Shown: positions 9,082 to 18,909, counted from the stretch's first letter. The stretch is 64,000 nucleotides of DNA from Clostridia bacterium (GCA_017431035.1 JAFRLW010000028.1:174386-238385); one strand, 5' to 3'. Notes: generated by a model from the letters alone, not told the origin. A program made the numbers and translations.

Positions 9082-10302
9082 ATGGCAGAGGAAAAGCGTT
9101 TTACAAAGGCAACTTGGCAGATTATGGAACAACTTCTTGAGGTTGATAACCTTGAAGATGCGTTATCGGGAAGCCTTGAAATAATTGTGAAAACTCTTAA
9201 CAGCGAAGCGGGTGCGATTTGGTTTTTAGACACAAAAACCGACCGCCTCTCTCCGCTGTTTCATATTGGTCCGGCAGATATTTCAAATATAACCGTTGAA
9301 AACGGGCTCGGTATTGAGGGCGTTGTAACAAAAACGGGCAAATCCGTTATAGTAGAAGATGCGGCAAACGACCGCCGTTTTGACGGAACGGTTTTTGACG
9401 ATAACGGTCTTGCCACAAGGACTATGATATGTGTTCCGCTTAACAACCTTCACGAAGTAATCGGCTGTGTTCAGATAGTCAATAAAAAAGACGGAAGTCT
9501 TTATGAAAGGGATGAACTGCAACTTTGCGAACGTATGGCATCACTCGCCGCAATAACTATAGAAGAAAAAGGACTTTTGGTTGATTTTGGCGAGAAAAAA
9601 GAAACTCTCGCCGTGCTGAAAGACGTTATAAAAGAGTTCCCCTCGGGCGACGGGGTTTCAAGAGTGCTTAAAGGAATAAACCTCGATATATACAAAAATG
9701 AGTTTGTCGTGGTATTAGGTGAGTCGGGCTGCGGCAAATCTACAATGATGAACATTGTAGGCGGTATGGATTTTTTGACCGACGGTACACTTTTAATCGA
9801 AGATAAAGATTTTTCTCATCCGTCCGATAAGGACCTTACGGCATTTCGCAGAAACTATGTAGGTTTTATATTCCAGTCATATAACCTTATGCCTAACCTT
9901 ACTGCGCTTGAAAACGTGCAGTTTATTGCCGAACTTGTGGATAATCCTATGTCTGCTGTAGAGGCGCTTGATAAAGTCGGGCTTAAAGACAAGGCGGATA
10001 ATTATCCTGCTCAATTATCGGGCGGTCAACAACAGCGTGTTTCGATAGCCCGTGCTATAGTTAAAAGACCGAAACTCATACTTGCCGATGAGCCTACGGC
10101 GGCGCTCGATTACACAACAAGTATTGAGGTGCTCGGTGTCATTGAAGATATCGTCAGAAACGACGGGGCAACCGTTATGATGGTTACACACAACCCCGAA
10201 ATTGCAAAAATGGCAGACCGTGTAATAAAAGTGCGTGGAGGAAAAATAGTAAGTATCAAAAAGAATATGCATCCTCTGCATGCGAAAGAACTTGTGTGGT
10301 GA
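9082..10302 (+). CDS. GAF domain - ABC transporter ATPase fusion
   Basis: 406 residues. Residues about 15-165 read as a GAF sensor domain (AGAIWFLDTKTDRL, MICVPLNNLHEVIGCVQIVN). Residues about 185-395 are a MacB/LolD-class ABC ATPase with Walker A GESGCGKST, Q-loop FIFQSYNLMP, signature LSGGQQQR, Walker B LILADEPTAALD and H-loop MVTHNPEI. A GAF domain joined directly to this ATPase class is uncommon and suggests that a small ligand or redox state gates ATP use. It acts in the cytosol, paired with the FtsX-type permease 6 bases downstream. First gene of the 9-17 kb cluster, with its own promoter. Confidence 0.88.
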   Translation: MAEEKRFTKATWQIMEQLLEVDNLEDALSGSLEIIVKTLNSEAGAIWFLDTKTDRLSPLFHIGPADISNITVENGLGIEGVVTKTGKSVIVEDAANDRRFDGTVFDDNGLATRTMICVPLNNLHEVIGCVQIVNKKDGSLYERDELQLCERMASLAAITIEEKGLLVDFGEKKETLAVLKDVIKEFPSGDGVSRVLKGINLDIYKNEFVVVLGESGCGKSTMMNIVGGMDFLTDGTLLIEDKDFSHPSDKDLTAFRRNYVGFIFQSYNLMPNLTALENVQFIAELVDNPMSAVEALDKVGLKDKADNYPAQLSGGQQQRVSIARAIVKRPKLILADEPTAALDYTTSIEVLGVIEDIVRNDGATVMMVTHNPEIAKMADRVIKVRGGKIVSIKKNMHPLHAKELVW

Positions 10303-10308
10303 TTTGGT

Positions 10309-13300
10309 ATGAAAAAGACACAGTTCATTGATTGTATCAGGAATATTGTAAAGCAGAAGGTTTCTTTCCTTTCAATTATTCTTATCGCCGTAATGGGTGT
10401 TACCGCATATTTGGGTATCGGCTATACCGCAACTGCACTCCGCAAAAACGGTTCCGATATTTATGACAGCCTTAATTTCCGTGATATTGAAATGGTTTCC
10501 ACACTTCTTTTTACCGAAAAAGATATACAAGATATCAGCAAGATTAAAGGTGTTAAAGATGTTGAGCCTATAAGATACACCGGCGCAAAACTCCGCTTTG
10601 CCGAAAACCTAGCGAGCGTTGACGTTATTTCGGTTTCAAAACGTATAAATCTCTCCGTATCCGTAAAAGGCAGGTTGCCAAAAGGAAATAACGAGTGTGC
10701 CATTGAGCAAAAAACCGCCGACGAATTAGGACTTAAAGTCGGCGACAATATTTCTCTAGTGGATGTTAAAGGCAATACCGCAGAGTACCTTAAAAACAGT
10801 GAATACGTTATCACCGGAATTGCAAAACACGCCGACCATACAAATATACTCGTTCCGGGTTTGGCGTATGTTTTTGTCAATATGGACGCTTTTGACAGTG
10901 AGGCTCTTGACGGCGGCTATATGAAAGCGGAAGTTGTTATTGACAAGCCTGATAAAACAAACCGCTTTTCAAAAGAATATGACAATCTCGTCAGCAAGGT
11001 TATGAAACGGATAGAGAAATTATCGGTAATAAATACCGAGCGCCGTTTGAACGAGGTTAAAAGTACGGCCGGTGAAGAGATAACAAGTGGAGAAAAAACG
11101 CTTGACGAAGCCCTTAAACAACTTGAAGAAGCAAGACGACTGCTTGACGATAAGGCAAAAGAACTAAAGGTTGGCGAAGAAAAAGTAATTTACGGCGAAA
11201 GACAACTCATAGCCGCAAAGGCGGAACTTGACAAAGCAAAAGCCAAACTTTTAAGCGGAAAGCAGGAACTTATAAACGGCTTTGCCGAAATCGAGGCTGC
11301 AAAAGCCCAAATACGAAACGCCGTAAAAGAAGCATATGAACAAATATTTACAAGTGAAGAAGACCGAAATCTCGTAAATTGGGCGAGTGTTAAAACCGCC
11401 GATGTTGACAACCCGTCAGAAACGGCAAAATACCTTGATATAACCGATACCGTCCGTTTGGATTTGAGTGAAAAAATCGAGGATGTTAAGGCGCCCATTA
11501 TCGATATCGCCGACGTTCCCGAAGAATTGCTTGTGGCAATTTATGAACTTACTCAAAAATCGGACGCACCGAAAATCGGCGACGTTTATGATATGGACGC
11601 CATAAAAGAAACGCTTTTGCAAACGGCGGCAACCGCTATTGACGGTTATAAGGCACTTTCAAACGCCTGTATCGAGTGGGATAACAGGCATAGCGAATAT
11701 ATTTCGGGCGTATCCCTATATAATGAGCAAAAGAATAAATATGAACAAGGCGTCAGGGAACTTATTTCAAGCAAAAGACTTCTTGAAGACGGAAAGGTTA
11801 AAATCGCCGAAGGTGAAGCCGAATATCAAGACAGTCTGACCGAATATGACGAGGGAAAACTAAAATTAGAGGACGCAAAAAAACAGTTTGATGAAATAGA
11901 AAAGTGCAAATGGTTATTGTTTGACAGCAGGGGAAACGCAAGTTTTGTTCAAATGATTATAGGCAGTGAAAACTTTTCAAATATCAAAATGACCTTTTCC
12001 CTGCTGTTTGTCGCAGTAGGCGCTCTTGTTATTGTTGCTACGGTAGGAAAAATCGTTGACGAGCAACGTTCCGAGATCGGAACAACCAAGGCGCTCGGCT
12101 TTTTCAACCGTGAGATTTTTGCAAAATATATTGTTTTCGGCGTATCTGCCACGATAATAGGTGCGTTTTTAAGTATTGCGGCAGCATATTACATTATAGA
12201 GCCTATGATGTTAAACGGATTTGCAAAGTATTACTGGTTTGATATTTCAAAACCGACGGTTGACATTATTCCTGCGGTAGTTGCTATTATTGCAAGTATT
12301 ATTTTGTCGTTTGTTTCGGTTTGGTTTGCAAGTGTTAAACTTTTAAGTGAACCGGCTGTTCGCCTTATGCAACCTAAAATGCCGGGCGCAAACAAAAAGA
12401 CCGGCGGAAAGGGACGGCTTTCGCTCTACTCCCGTTTGATTTTACTTAATATGAAAACCGATCTTAAACGTGTTATTGTAACCGTTGTCAGCGTGGCAGG
12501 TTGCTGTGCGCTTATAATAATCGGTATTACGCTTAAGTTCTCACTCAGCAATTCCGAAAAAATACATTATAACAAAATGTTGCAGTATGATATAAGCGTT
12601 TCCTATGACGGCGCCGCATTAGATGCCGAAACCCGAATAGAAAAAATACTAGATGCTGAAAAGACCGAATACACAAAACTATTAAGAACAACCGTCACCT
12701 ACAAAACAGGCGGTATGCAGGTTGCCGAACTTTACTGCGGAGATATAAAGTCGATTGACAATTTCCGTCGTATAAGAGATTGGAAAACTGGAAAAGCCTT
12801 CGACAATAAAACCGACGGCGCTTTAATTCAAAGACGGTTTGCCGAACTGTATAACTTAGATAAAGGCAGCGAGTTCCAGATAACCTTAAACGGCACAAAA
12901 ACCGCCACCTTGCGTATTGCCGGCGTGTTTGAAAACTATATAGGACGAAGTATCGTTATATCGCCCGATTATTATAAACAGGTTTTCGGTGACGATGTTA
13001 CATACAACAATTATTTTGTCCGTCTTAAAGGGGCAAATGCTACCGATCTTGAAAAACAACTAAAAAAGGTTGACGGTTTTGAAGGCATCGCACCATATGA
13101 TGACGACAGATCGACAGTCGAAGCTTCAAACTCAACGGTGGACTCGGTAGTTGTTCTCTTTATTGCAATAGCGGCGATTATGGCGCTTGTTGTTCAACTC
13201 AACCTTACTAATATGTATATAAACGGCAAAAAGCGTGAACTTATCATTATGCGAATAAACGGCTTTACCGTAAGAGAGGTTAAACAATATGTTATCAGAG

Positions 13301-13527
13301 AAACGGTATTTACAACCATTCTCGGCATATTGTTCGGTTTTGCCGTGGGCTCTGCAATAGCATATAGAATAATCAGAATACTCGAACAGGCTTTCTTCCA
13401 GTTCGACAGAAGGGTCAATTTTATTTCCTGGATTATTGCCGCAGTGCTCACCGTTGTATTTACGGTAATCGTCAATGCGATTGCTTTGCGCAAAACCAAA
13501 GATCTCAAACTGACCGATATACAATAA
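10309..13527 (+). CDS. Giant FtsX/MacB-type ABC permease with coiled-coil insert
   Basis: 1072 residues. A transmembrane helix near residues 18-40 is followed by an extracytoplasmic MacB-like domain. A long charged helical region rich in Lys/Glu/Ala follows (about 245-345 and 470-545), separated by a small insert. Then comes the first three-helix FtsX block (about 560-690), another anchor near 725-750, a second extracytoplasmic domain and a final FtsX block (about 940-1065). This is the layout of substrate-pumping or mechanotransmitting permeases with no classical pore. It partners the GAF-ABC ATPase. The coiled coil outside the membrane could contact a cell-wall or lipid partner; substrate unknown. 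Confidence 0.88.
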   Translation: MKKTQFIDCIRNIVKQKVSFLSIILIAVMGVTAYLGIGYTATALRKNGSDIYDSLNFRDIEMVSTLLFTEKDIQDISKIKGVKDVEPIRYTGAKLRFAENLASVDVISVSKRINLSVSVKGRLPKGNNECAIEQKTADELGLKVGDNISLVDVKGNTAEYLKNSEYVITGIAKHADHTNILVPGLAYVFVNMDAFDSEALDGGYMKAEVVIDKPDKTNRFSKEYDNLVSKVMKRIEKLSVINTERRLNEVKSTAGEEITSGEKTLDEALKQLEEARRLLDDKAKELKVGEEKVIYGERQLIAAKAELDKAKAKLLSGKQELINGFAEIEAAKAQIRNAVKEAYEQIFTSEEDRNLVNWASVKTADVDNPSETAKYLDITDTVRLDLSEKIEDVKAPIIDIADVPEELLVAIYELTQKSDAPKIGDVYDMDAIKETLLQTAATAIDGYKALSNACIEWDNRHSEYISGVSLYNEQKNKYEQGVRELISSKRLLEDGKVKIAEGEAEYQDSLTEYDEGKLKLEDAKKQFDEIEKCKWLLFDSRGNASFVQMIIGSENFSNIKMTFSLLFVAVGALVIVATVGKIVDEQRSEIGTTKALGFFNREIFAKYIVFGVSATIIGAFLSIAAAYYIIEPMMLNGFAKYYWFDISKPTVDIIPAVVAIIASIILSFVSVWFASVKLLSEPAVRLMQPKMPGANKKTGGKGRLSLYSRLILLNMKTDLKRVIVTVVSVAGCCALIIIGITLKFSLSNSEKIHYNKMLQYDISVSYDGAALDAETRIEKILDAEKTEYTKLLRTTVTYKTGGMQVAELYCGDIKSIDNFRRIRDWKTGKAFDNKTDGALIQRRFAELYNLDKGSEFQITLNGTKTATLRIAGVFENYIGRSIVISPDYYKQVFGDDVTYNNYFVRLKGANATDLEKQLKKVDGFEGIAPYDDDRSTVEASNSTVDSVVVLFIAIAAIMALVVQLNLTNMYINGKKRELIIMRINGFTVREVKQYVIRETVFTTILGILFGFAVGSAIAYRIIRILEQAFFQFDRRVNFISWIIAAVLTVVFTVIVNAIALRKTKDLKLTDIQ

Positions 13528-13552
13528 AAACACTTCTAAAGGAGAAATCTGA

Positions 13553-13852
13553 ATGCTTGAAATTACAAAGAACATCGAAAACCAAAAGGCAATTCTGGCT
13601 CTTAAAGGAAAACTTGATACCACAACTGCGCCGGAACTTGACAAAACGATAAATGAGATTATTTCCGATATAAAAGAACTCGTTTTCGATTTTGCAGACC
13701 TTAAGTATATATCGTCCGCAGGACTGAGGGTTTTGCTTTCGGCTCAAAAAATAATGAACAGTAAAGGCGAGATGAAGGTTTGTAACGTTTGCGAAGGCGT
13801 TATGGAAATATTTGAGGTTACGGGATTTTCCGATATACTGACAATTGTTTAA
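13553..13852 (+). CDS. STAS-domain protein (RsbV/SpoIIAA-like)
   Basis: 99 residues, a single STAS domain of the usual anti-anti-sigma length. The helix start KYISSAGLRVLL carries the conserved serine that RsbW-type kinases phosphorylate in RsbV/SpoIIAA. SD AAAGGAG sits at good spacing, 25 bases after the permease stop. No RsbW-like kinase, PP2C phosphatase or sigma factor lies nearby, so its partner must be elsewhere or it acts as a protein-binding module for the neighbouring STAS fusion or GAF-ABC pair. Confidence 0.88.
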   Translation: MLEITKNIENQKAILALKGKLDTTTAPELDKTINEIISDIKELVFDFADLKYISSAGLRVLLSAQKIMNSKGEMKVCNVCEGVMEIFEVTGFSDILTIV

Positions 13853-13876
13853 GCCCACTAAGCCGCATAAATCTTT

Positions 13877-13885
13877 TGGTATAAT
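13877..13885 (+). promoter_or_regulatory. Extended -10 promoter
   Basis: TGGTATAAT (TGn plus a perfect -10) in the 131-base gap before the STAS-ligase gene; no good -35 at 17 bases. It would allow separate expression of the ligase and acyltransferase. Confidence 0.5.
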
Positions 13886-13983
13886 AGGGCGTGTGCTTTT
13901 CTAAGTTAAAAAGCCTAACAAATACACAATGCGTTATATCGCATAATAAAATACAGTCTATAAAAAAATAAGGGGATGTACTG

Positions 13984-15843
13984 ATGCTGCTTATTAGTGT
14001 TACAAAAAACGACAACAAGGTGGTCGTCACAACCGAGGGAACTATTGATACGGAAACAGCGCCAAAGCTCAGCGAGGCTCTGCTTGACCTTGATTACAGT
14101 GACCTTGATTTGACCATTGATTTTGACAAAACGGATTATATAACATCCGCCGGACTTCGAGTTTTACTCGTTGCCCGAAAGAAACTTTCGGAAAACACCA
14201 TGCATATTATCAATGTGAGCGAACTTATCGCAGATGTTTTTCAGGTTACGGGATTTTCTAACATTTTATCCTACACACTTAAAGAGAAAAGTGAGGTCGA
14301 CTGTCATCTCAGTTTCAAAGAACTTTTGAAAAAACGTGCAGACGACACCCTTGCCTTTGTCTTTGCCGGTCGCAGTTACACCTGGAAAGATATTGACCGT
14401 CTGTCGCAGATAGTTGCCGACGATTTGGCTAAAGCCGGTGTTAAAAAAGGTTCCCACGTCGGAATATGCTCACCGAACTCTATTAACTGGATCATAACCT
14501 TTTTTGCGGTGCAAAAACTCGGCGCTATTGCGCTGCTTGTAAACTACGGTCTTAAGCCCGACGAAATTGCTTCCCTTGCGCAAATCGGCGATATTACACA
14601 TCTTTGCTACGGCGCTATACCGGGAATCACCGATTTCGGTATTTTCTCCGCCGCTTTGCTTGGCGGCAGATCTGCTATAACATATATGTATGATATCGGT
14701 ATGGGTGTGGATTTTACAAAGCGACTTTCTGAGTATGACTCTATTTCGGATAAATACAGTGAAACATTCCATTTCGACGATCCGAGCGTTGTTATTTTCA
14801 CCTCCGGCTCAACGGGAAAACCGAAGGCGGTTCTTTCCTCTTCTTTCAATCTTCTTAATTCCGTTAAGGCCATAAGCGCAGAGTGCGATTTTACAAACGA
14901 AGACAAATCCTGCGCATTTTTGCCCTTTTTCCATGTGTTCGGCTTTGCTTCCTGCATCGGAATAGGACTTTTGTACGGTTGCGTTTCTTATATTCCCGTA
15001 GACAACAAGCCTGCAACTATGATTGATATAATAGAAAAAGAGCGCTGCACTATTTTCAACACCGTTCCTACTATGCTCCTTGCTATGATTCAGCAGCCGA
15101 CTTTTACTCCCGAAGCCCTGTCTTCCTTGCGTGTGTCGGCTCTTGGCGGCTCCGCAACAAGTGAATCACAAATGACCATGCTTCACTCTTTACTGCCGAA
15201 TAACCATTTTTGTAATATATACGGTATGTCCGAAAACGCCGTAATCACTATAACCCATTATGAAGACACCTTTGAACATATCACGCAAACGGTCGGCACA
15301 AATGCAAACGGCATTGAAATCGAGATCAGAAATCCTCAAAACGGAAAAAAGGTTCCGGACGGAGAATCGGGAGAAATATATATACGTTCAAGGGAAATGA
15401 TTGTTTGCTATTACCACCTCCCCATTGAAAACCAACCGCTTGATGACGAAGGCTGGCTCGCCACGGGAGACCTCGGTATCATTTTGCCGGACGGCTATTT
15501 GAAACTTGTCGGTCGTGCAAAAGATTTGATTATCCGTGGCGGTGAGAATATTTCTCCGGGTGAGATAGCCGATGAAGTTGCAAAACTCCCCGGTGTTGCC
15601 GATGTTAAAGTTATCGGCGTTCCGCACGAAATGCTCGGCGAAGAGGTTGCCGCCGTAATTATGATGAAAGAAGGAGCAACCTTTGACGAAGACTTTGCAA
15701 GAAAAACCTTGTCGGCTAAACTCGCAAAGTATAAAGTTCCGGCTTATTTTGTTGTTGTGGATAAGTTCCCCCTGCTCGGCAGCGGAAAAGTAGACGCCAT
15801 AACCCTTAAAAAAGACGTTTTGGCAAAACTTAATTTGAGGTGA
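13984..15843 (+). CDS. STAS domain - AMP-forming acyl-CoA synthetase fusion
   Basis: 619 residues. Residues 1 to about 100 are a STAS domain related to the preceding gene, with the phosphorylatable-serine motif YITSAGLRVLL. Residues about 110-619 are a complete ANL-superfamily ligase: P-loop IFTSGSTGKPKAVL, IYGMSENAV (A5-like), GWLATGDLG, RAKDLIIRGGENISP (hinge) and GSGKVDAITLK with the C-terminal catalytic lysine. It would activate a carboxylic acid as acyl-AMP and acyl-CoA. The fusion implies that ligase activity or location is set by STAS interactions or phosphorylation, which is inference. The membrane acyltransferase 5 bases downstream is a candidate consumer of the acyl group. Confidence 0.9.
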   Translation: MLLISVTKNDNKVVVTTEGTIDTETAPKLSEALLDLDYSDLDLTIDFDKTDYITSAGLRVLLVARKKLSENTMHIINVSELIADVFQVTGFSNILSYTLKEKSEVDCHLSFKELLKKRADDTLAFVFAGRSYTWKDIDRLSQIVADDLAKAGVKKGSHVGICSPNSINWIITFFAVQKLGAIALLVNYGLKPDEIASLAQIGDITHLCYGAIPGITDFGIFSAALLGGRSAITYMYDIGMGVDFTKRLSEYDSISDKYSETFHFDDPSVVIFTSGSTGKPKAVLSSSFNLLNSVKAISAECDFTNEDKSCAFLPFFHVFGFASCIGIGLLYGCVSYIPVDNKPATMIDIIEKERCTIFNTVPTMLLAMIQQPTFTPEALSSLRVSALGGSATSESQMTMLHSLLPNNHFCNIYGMSENAVITITHYEDTFEHITQTVGTNANGIEIEIRNPQNGKKVPDGESGEIYIRSREMIVCYYHLPIENQPLDDEGWLATGDLGIILPDGYLKLVGRAKDLIIRGGENISPGEIADEVAKLPGVADVKVIGVPHEMLGEEVAAVIMMKEGATFDEDFARKTLSAKLAKYKVPAYFVVVDKFPLLGSGKVDAITLKKDVLAKLNLR

Positions 15844-15848
15844 AAAGT

Positions 15849-16985
15849 ATGTCTGAAAATATTAAAAACCCGCTTATAAAAAAAGATCGTGATTTTGCCC
15901 ATGATATTGCCAAGGCAATAGGCATTTTACTTGTTATGCAGGTACATATATTTGACTATCCAGAGTGGTACCTGATTGTTATGGCAATTACAGGCGTTTG
16001 GCTTATGCCCTTTTACTTTACCCTTTCGGGCTATTATTACCAGCCCGGTAAACGTACACCGTGGCAGTCTATCAAACGCCGCACCTTGCAACTTGTAAAA
16101 CCTTACTTCATTTATTCTATCACAATATGGATTATGACAACGGCTTATAACCTAATCACCTCGACTATGACCCTTAAAGAATGCGCTAAACAGTACCTCG
16201 CATTTTTATTAAGCCGCCATTCAACCGCAGATGTTCAGACTATGGGCGCTGTTACAAAAGGTATTCCGTTTACAACTGTTGTAGGAACGTTTTGGTTTAT
16301 AGTTATAATGTTCTTTGCAGATATCCTTTTCTTCCTTATTGCCGACTGGACTCTTGTCTCGATGAAACGCTTTTTCTCTGTAACATCAGGTCTTGTCTTT
16401 ATTTCCTTTTTCCTTAATCTCTTTGTTGACAGTATGGGAGAAGGACTTCCCCTCAATATTCAAAACGTGCCTATGGCAACGGCGCTTATACTTATAGGCG
16501 CAATGTTCGGCAAACACAAAGTACTGTCAAAAGATTTCACCTCTAAAAAATGGATGGTTATCAACTCTCTTGTGACACTTGCTTTGATTATGTTAATTCA
16601 ATTTAAGTTTGGCGGCGCAGGCGCATTTGCCGCAGGTATATTTATGTACAACGGAGCGCTGGATGTTTTCCCCTGCGTACTTTACGGAATAATGGCACCC
16701 TTTATGGTAGTATGCCTAAGCCGTCTTCTTGAAAAAATACCGCTTCTTAATAAAGCGCTTATTTGGATCGGCTTCCGCTCACTTCCGATTTTGCTAGTAC
16801 ATATAGTGATTTCAACCTTTATTGCAAGGCTTACCGGCATAGAGCCGAGAGCGCTCGGACAGTACGGAGTAAAAATCGGAGAAAGTGCGCTTAACTTTGC
16901 ACTTACCCTTGCAGTTATTGTTATATACCGCATCGTTTGGGAGTTTATCTTAAAAAAGATTTATAAGAATAAACTGTCCGTGTAG
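15849..16985 (+). CDS. Membrane acyltransferase (acyltransferase-3 family)
   Basis: 378 residues. I choose the ATG at 15849 with SD GAGGTG six bases upstream; a GTG at 15840 is possible. About ten membrane helices are present. The N-terminal active-site-like His is in VMQVHIFDYPEW, followed by FYFTLSGYYYQPG and a conserved Arg-rich loop, as in OafA/WecH-type enzymes that acylate envelope sugars or lipids. Translation is likely coupled to the STAS-ligase, so the acyl-CoA made there may be used here at the membrane. A bidirectional terminator ends the cluster. Confidence 0.85.
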   Translation: MSENIKNPLIKKDRDFAHDIAKAIGILLVMQVHIFDYPEWYLIVMAITGVWLMPFYFTLSGYYYQPGKRTPWQSIKRRTLQLVKPYFIYSITIWIMTTAYNLITSTMTLKECAKQYLAFLLSRHSTADVQTMGAVTKGIPFTTVVGTFWFIVIMFFADILFFLIADWTLVSMKRFFSVTSGLVFISFFLNLFVDSMGEGLPLNIQNVPMATALILIGAMFGKHKVLSKDFTSKKWMVINSLVTLALIMLIQFKFGGAGAFAAGIFMYNGALDVFPCVLYGIMAPFMVVCLSRLLEKIPLLNKALIWIGFRSLPILLVHIVISTFIARLTGIEPRALGQYGVKIGESALNFALTLAVIVIYRIVWEFILKKIYKNKLSV

Positions 16986-17005
16986 ACTAATTGTTTTACA
17001 ATATA

Positions 17006-17043
17006 AAACACCCCTCTTGAATTTGCATTCAAGAGGGGTGTTT
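17006..17043. terminator. Bidirectional terminator between convergent genes
   Basis: Perfect 17-bp stem beginning AAACACCCCTCTTGAAT with loop TTGC, between convergent genes ending at 16985 and 17054. Confidence 0.9.
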
Positions 17044-17053
17044 CCGTATGTTT

Positions 17054-17836
17054 TTAACTCGCATTAACTTTGTTTTTCAAAAAACGTTTTTCGAGCGCTT
17101 CTATTGCAACAAAAATGCCAAATGTGAAGTGAATTACAATAAGCACAAGTACGCCAAGAGCTATAATATATGAAATACCACCTGTTCCGCCGGATATATT
17201 CCAAATAAACATAAGCGCCGGATTGTTGCTGTGGTTCATTAAGAATATAAAGTTCACATCAAACGCCTTGTCTATAAAATAAATCGGTATTGCCAAAGCG
17301 CCTATTGCAAAAAAGGTTGACCACACGCCTTTATAACAAATACGTATTTCACCGGCTGAATATCTCGCAATTATGTATGCTACAATTAGAGCGTGCGGTA
17401 TAAAATGGTGTATCGTATAAAAGCTGAGCGGAGGATATTTGGTGGCATTAAGAAATATTAACGCCATAAAGGCTGAAGGCAGGAAAGCATAGCATAAAGG
17501 CGATTTGAAAAAGCGGTTATCGGGCCATAACGCATCTATCAAAATCGTGTATACCGCAAAACTGCAAATATGTAAAGGCAAATGGGTTGAAACGGTATCG
17601 CCCGTCAACCCTACAAAACACTGTTTCGCTATTTCAAACAAAATAAGAAAAAGGGCAAGGCTTTTTCTAAGGTTGTTGCGCTGCTCACTTTTAAGTTTAA
17701 TATAAAAACGAGTTAAAAGCACTATACCTATAAGCAGAACAGCCAGCCAAACAAGGTGCGGCAGCGAAAAACAGGAAAACCCCTTTGCACTTGCGGCGAT
17801 ATAATATTTTTTATGTAACCAAAAAAAGTTTGTCAT
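17054..17836 (-). CDS. YwaF/TIGR02206-like membrane protein
   Basis: 260 residues with about seven membrane helices. It contains THLPLHICS in an early loop and a late conserved block (FLMNHSNNPALMFIWN) resembling the TIGR02206/YwaF family, whose role is unknown. The start overlaps the stop of the upstream gene by four bases, so the two membrane proteins are translationally coupled. No enzyme motif seen. Confidence 0.7.
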   Translation of the reverse strand: MTNFFWLHKKYYIAASAKGFSCFSLPHLVWLAVLLIGIVLLTRFYIKLKSEQRNNLRKSLALFLILFEIAKQCFVGLTGDTVSTHLPLHICSFAVYTILIDALWPDNRFFKSPLCYAFLPSAFMALIFLNATKYPPLSFYTIHHFIPHALIVAYIIARYSAGEIRICYKGVWSTFFAIGALAIPIYFIDKAFDVNFIFLMNHSNNPALMFIWNISGGTGGISYIIALGVLVLIVIHFTFGIFVAIEALEKRFLKNKVNAS

Positions 17837-18738
17837 CCCTCTCGGTTCCTTTCCTCAAAGACGTCTAAAGCCCCTTTCACATAAGCATTTGTGATTTTTT
17901 CAAGGGGTATGTCATACTGACTAGACATAACCGTAAAAATATCAATCGGTATGATTATTTCACCATCTTTATATTTTTCACCAATATATCTGCCAAGCCC
18001 AAATGCCTCAACAAGCAACTGCACAGGCTCAAGGTCTTTACTCCACATTTTTTTGATACGTTCCCAACTTTTTTTCGCCAGTTTATTATGTATAATAAAC
18101 AGTATTATCGAAACTAAAAAGCCGAGTATCAGCATCATAATAGCGGATATCCAAACAGGCCAGAAGGCTTTAGTCATATAAAAATCAGGCCAACCGCCGT
18201 TTTTTTCTCCGATTATTACGGCATTAAAAAAATATACCGCCATATAAACCCAATAAGGTATTAGTGTCAAAAACAACTCCAGGCGTTTGAAATTGATACC
18301 TGTTTCAACACTTTGAAAGAGGATTATTGTGAGTGCGGGAGTAACTATATGTAGCCAAAAATTGTTGCGCTGTACCGCAAAAACTCCCTGCGTGGGAAGT
18401 ATAATCGTCAACGCAGAAATCATTGTAATGGCAAGACAGTTTGCGGCAGCGTACTGAAACAACACTATCCAGCGGGGTAGAACAAACCTCTTTTTCCTGA
18501 TGCCCTCAACGGCGTACGGTATCATAAACGCCGCCGATGTAGCCGATATAATATTCGCCCATACCGTAAAATATTTCAACGGGTGCTCATAATGCCCCTT
18601 GTATTCTTCCGCCATCATAAATATTGATGAGAGTGCGAAAACAAAAATCAGTACCCCTGCCACAAGAGCAACAATACTGCGTGTTTCCTCAAGCGCAATC
18701 AAGTATTTCTTTTTTGGCTTTACTGTGTTCCTTAACAT
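17833..18738 (-). CDS. Multi-pass membrane protein (Pr6Pr-like)
   Basis: 301 residues with about six hydrophobic helices in the first 230 residues and a soluble C-terminal tail (FGLGRYIGEKYKDG onward). The helix layout and words such as YFTVWANI and NFWLHIVTPALTI resemble the Pr6Pr/FAR-17a-like family found in Firmicutes; the assignment is tentative. SD AAGGAG precedes the ATG. It forms a two-gene operon with the YwaF-like protein. Confidence 0.6.
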   Translation of the reverse strand: MLRNTVKPKKKYLIALEETRSIVALVAGVLIFVFALSSIFMMAEEYKGHYEHPLKYFTVWANIISATSAAFMIPYAVEGIRKKRFVLPRWIVLFQYAAANCLAITMISALTIILPTQGVFAVQRNNFWLHIVTPALTIILFQSVETGINFKRLELFLTLIPYWVYMAVYFFNAVIIGEKNGGWPDFYMTKAFWPVWISAIMMLILGFLVSIILFIIHNKLAKKSWERIKKMWSKDLEPVQLLVEAFGLGRYIGEKYKDGEIIIPIDIFTVMSSQYDIPLEKITNAYVKGALDVFEERNREG

Positions 18739-18881
18739 CAGTTTTCTCCTTATGATTTTCTATCATTAAAAGCAATGATATTATAGCATAACCGGTCAAT
18801 AAATAAAAGTCTTTCGTATCATTTAATTAACTGCCGCCGTTTACCCGAAACTAGACATAACGTTTGAAAAAAAATAGTAAA

Positions 18882-18909
18882 AAGTGCTTTCGCAAATGCG
18901 AAAGCACTT
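18882..18909 (-). terminator. Terminator of MBL-rubredoxin gene
   Basis: Stem AAGTGCTTTCGC/GCGAAAGCACTT, followed on the minus strand by TTTAC and more Ts; starts four bases past the stop. Confidence 0.85.
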
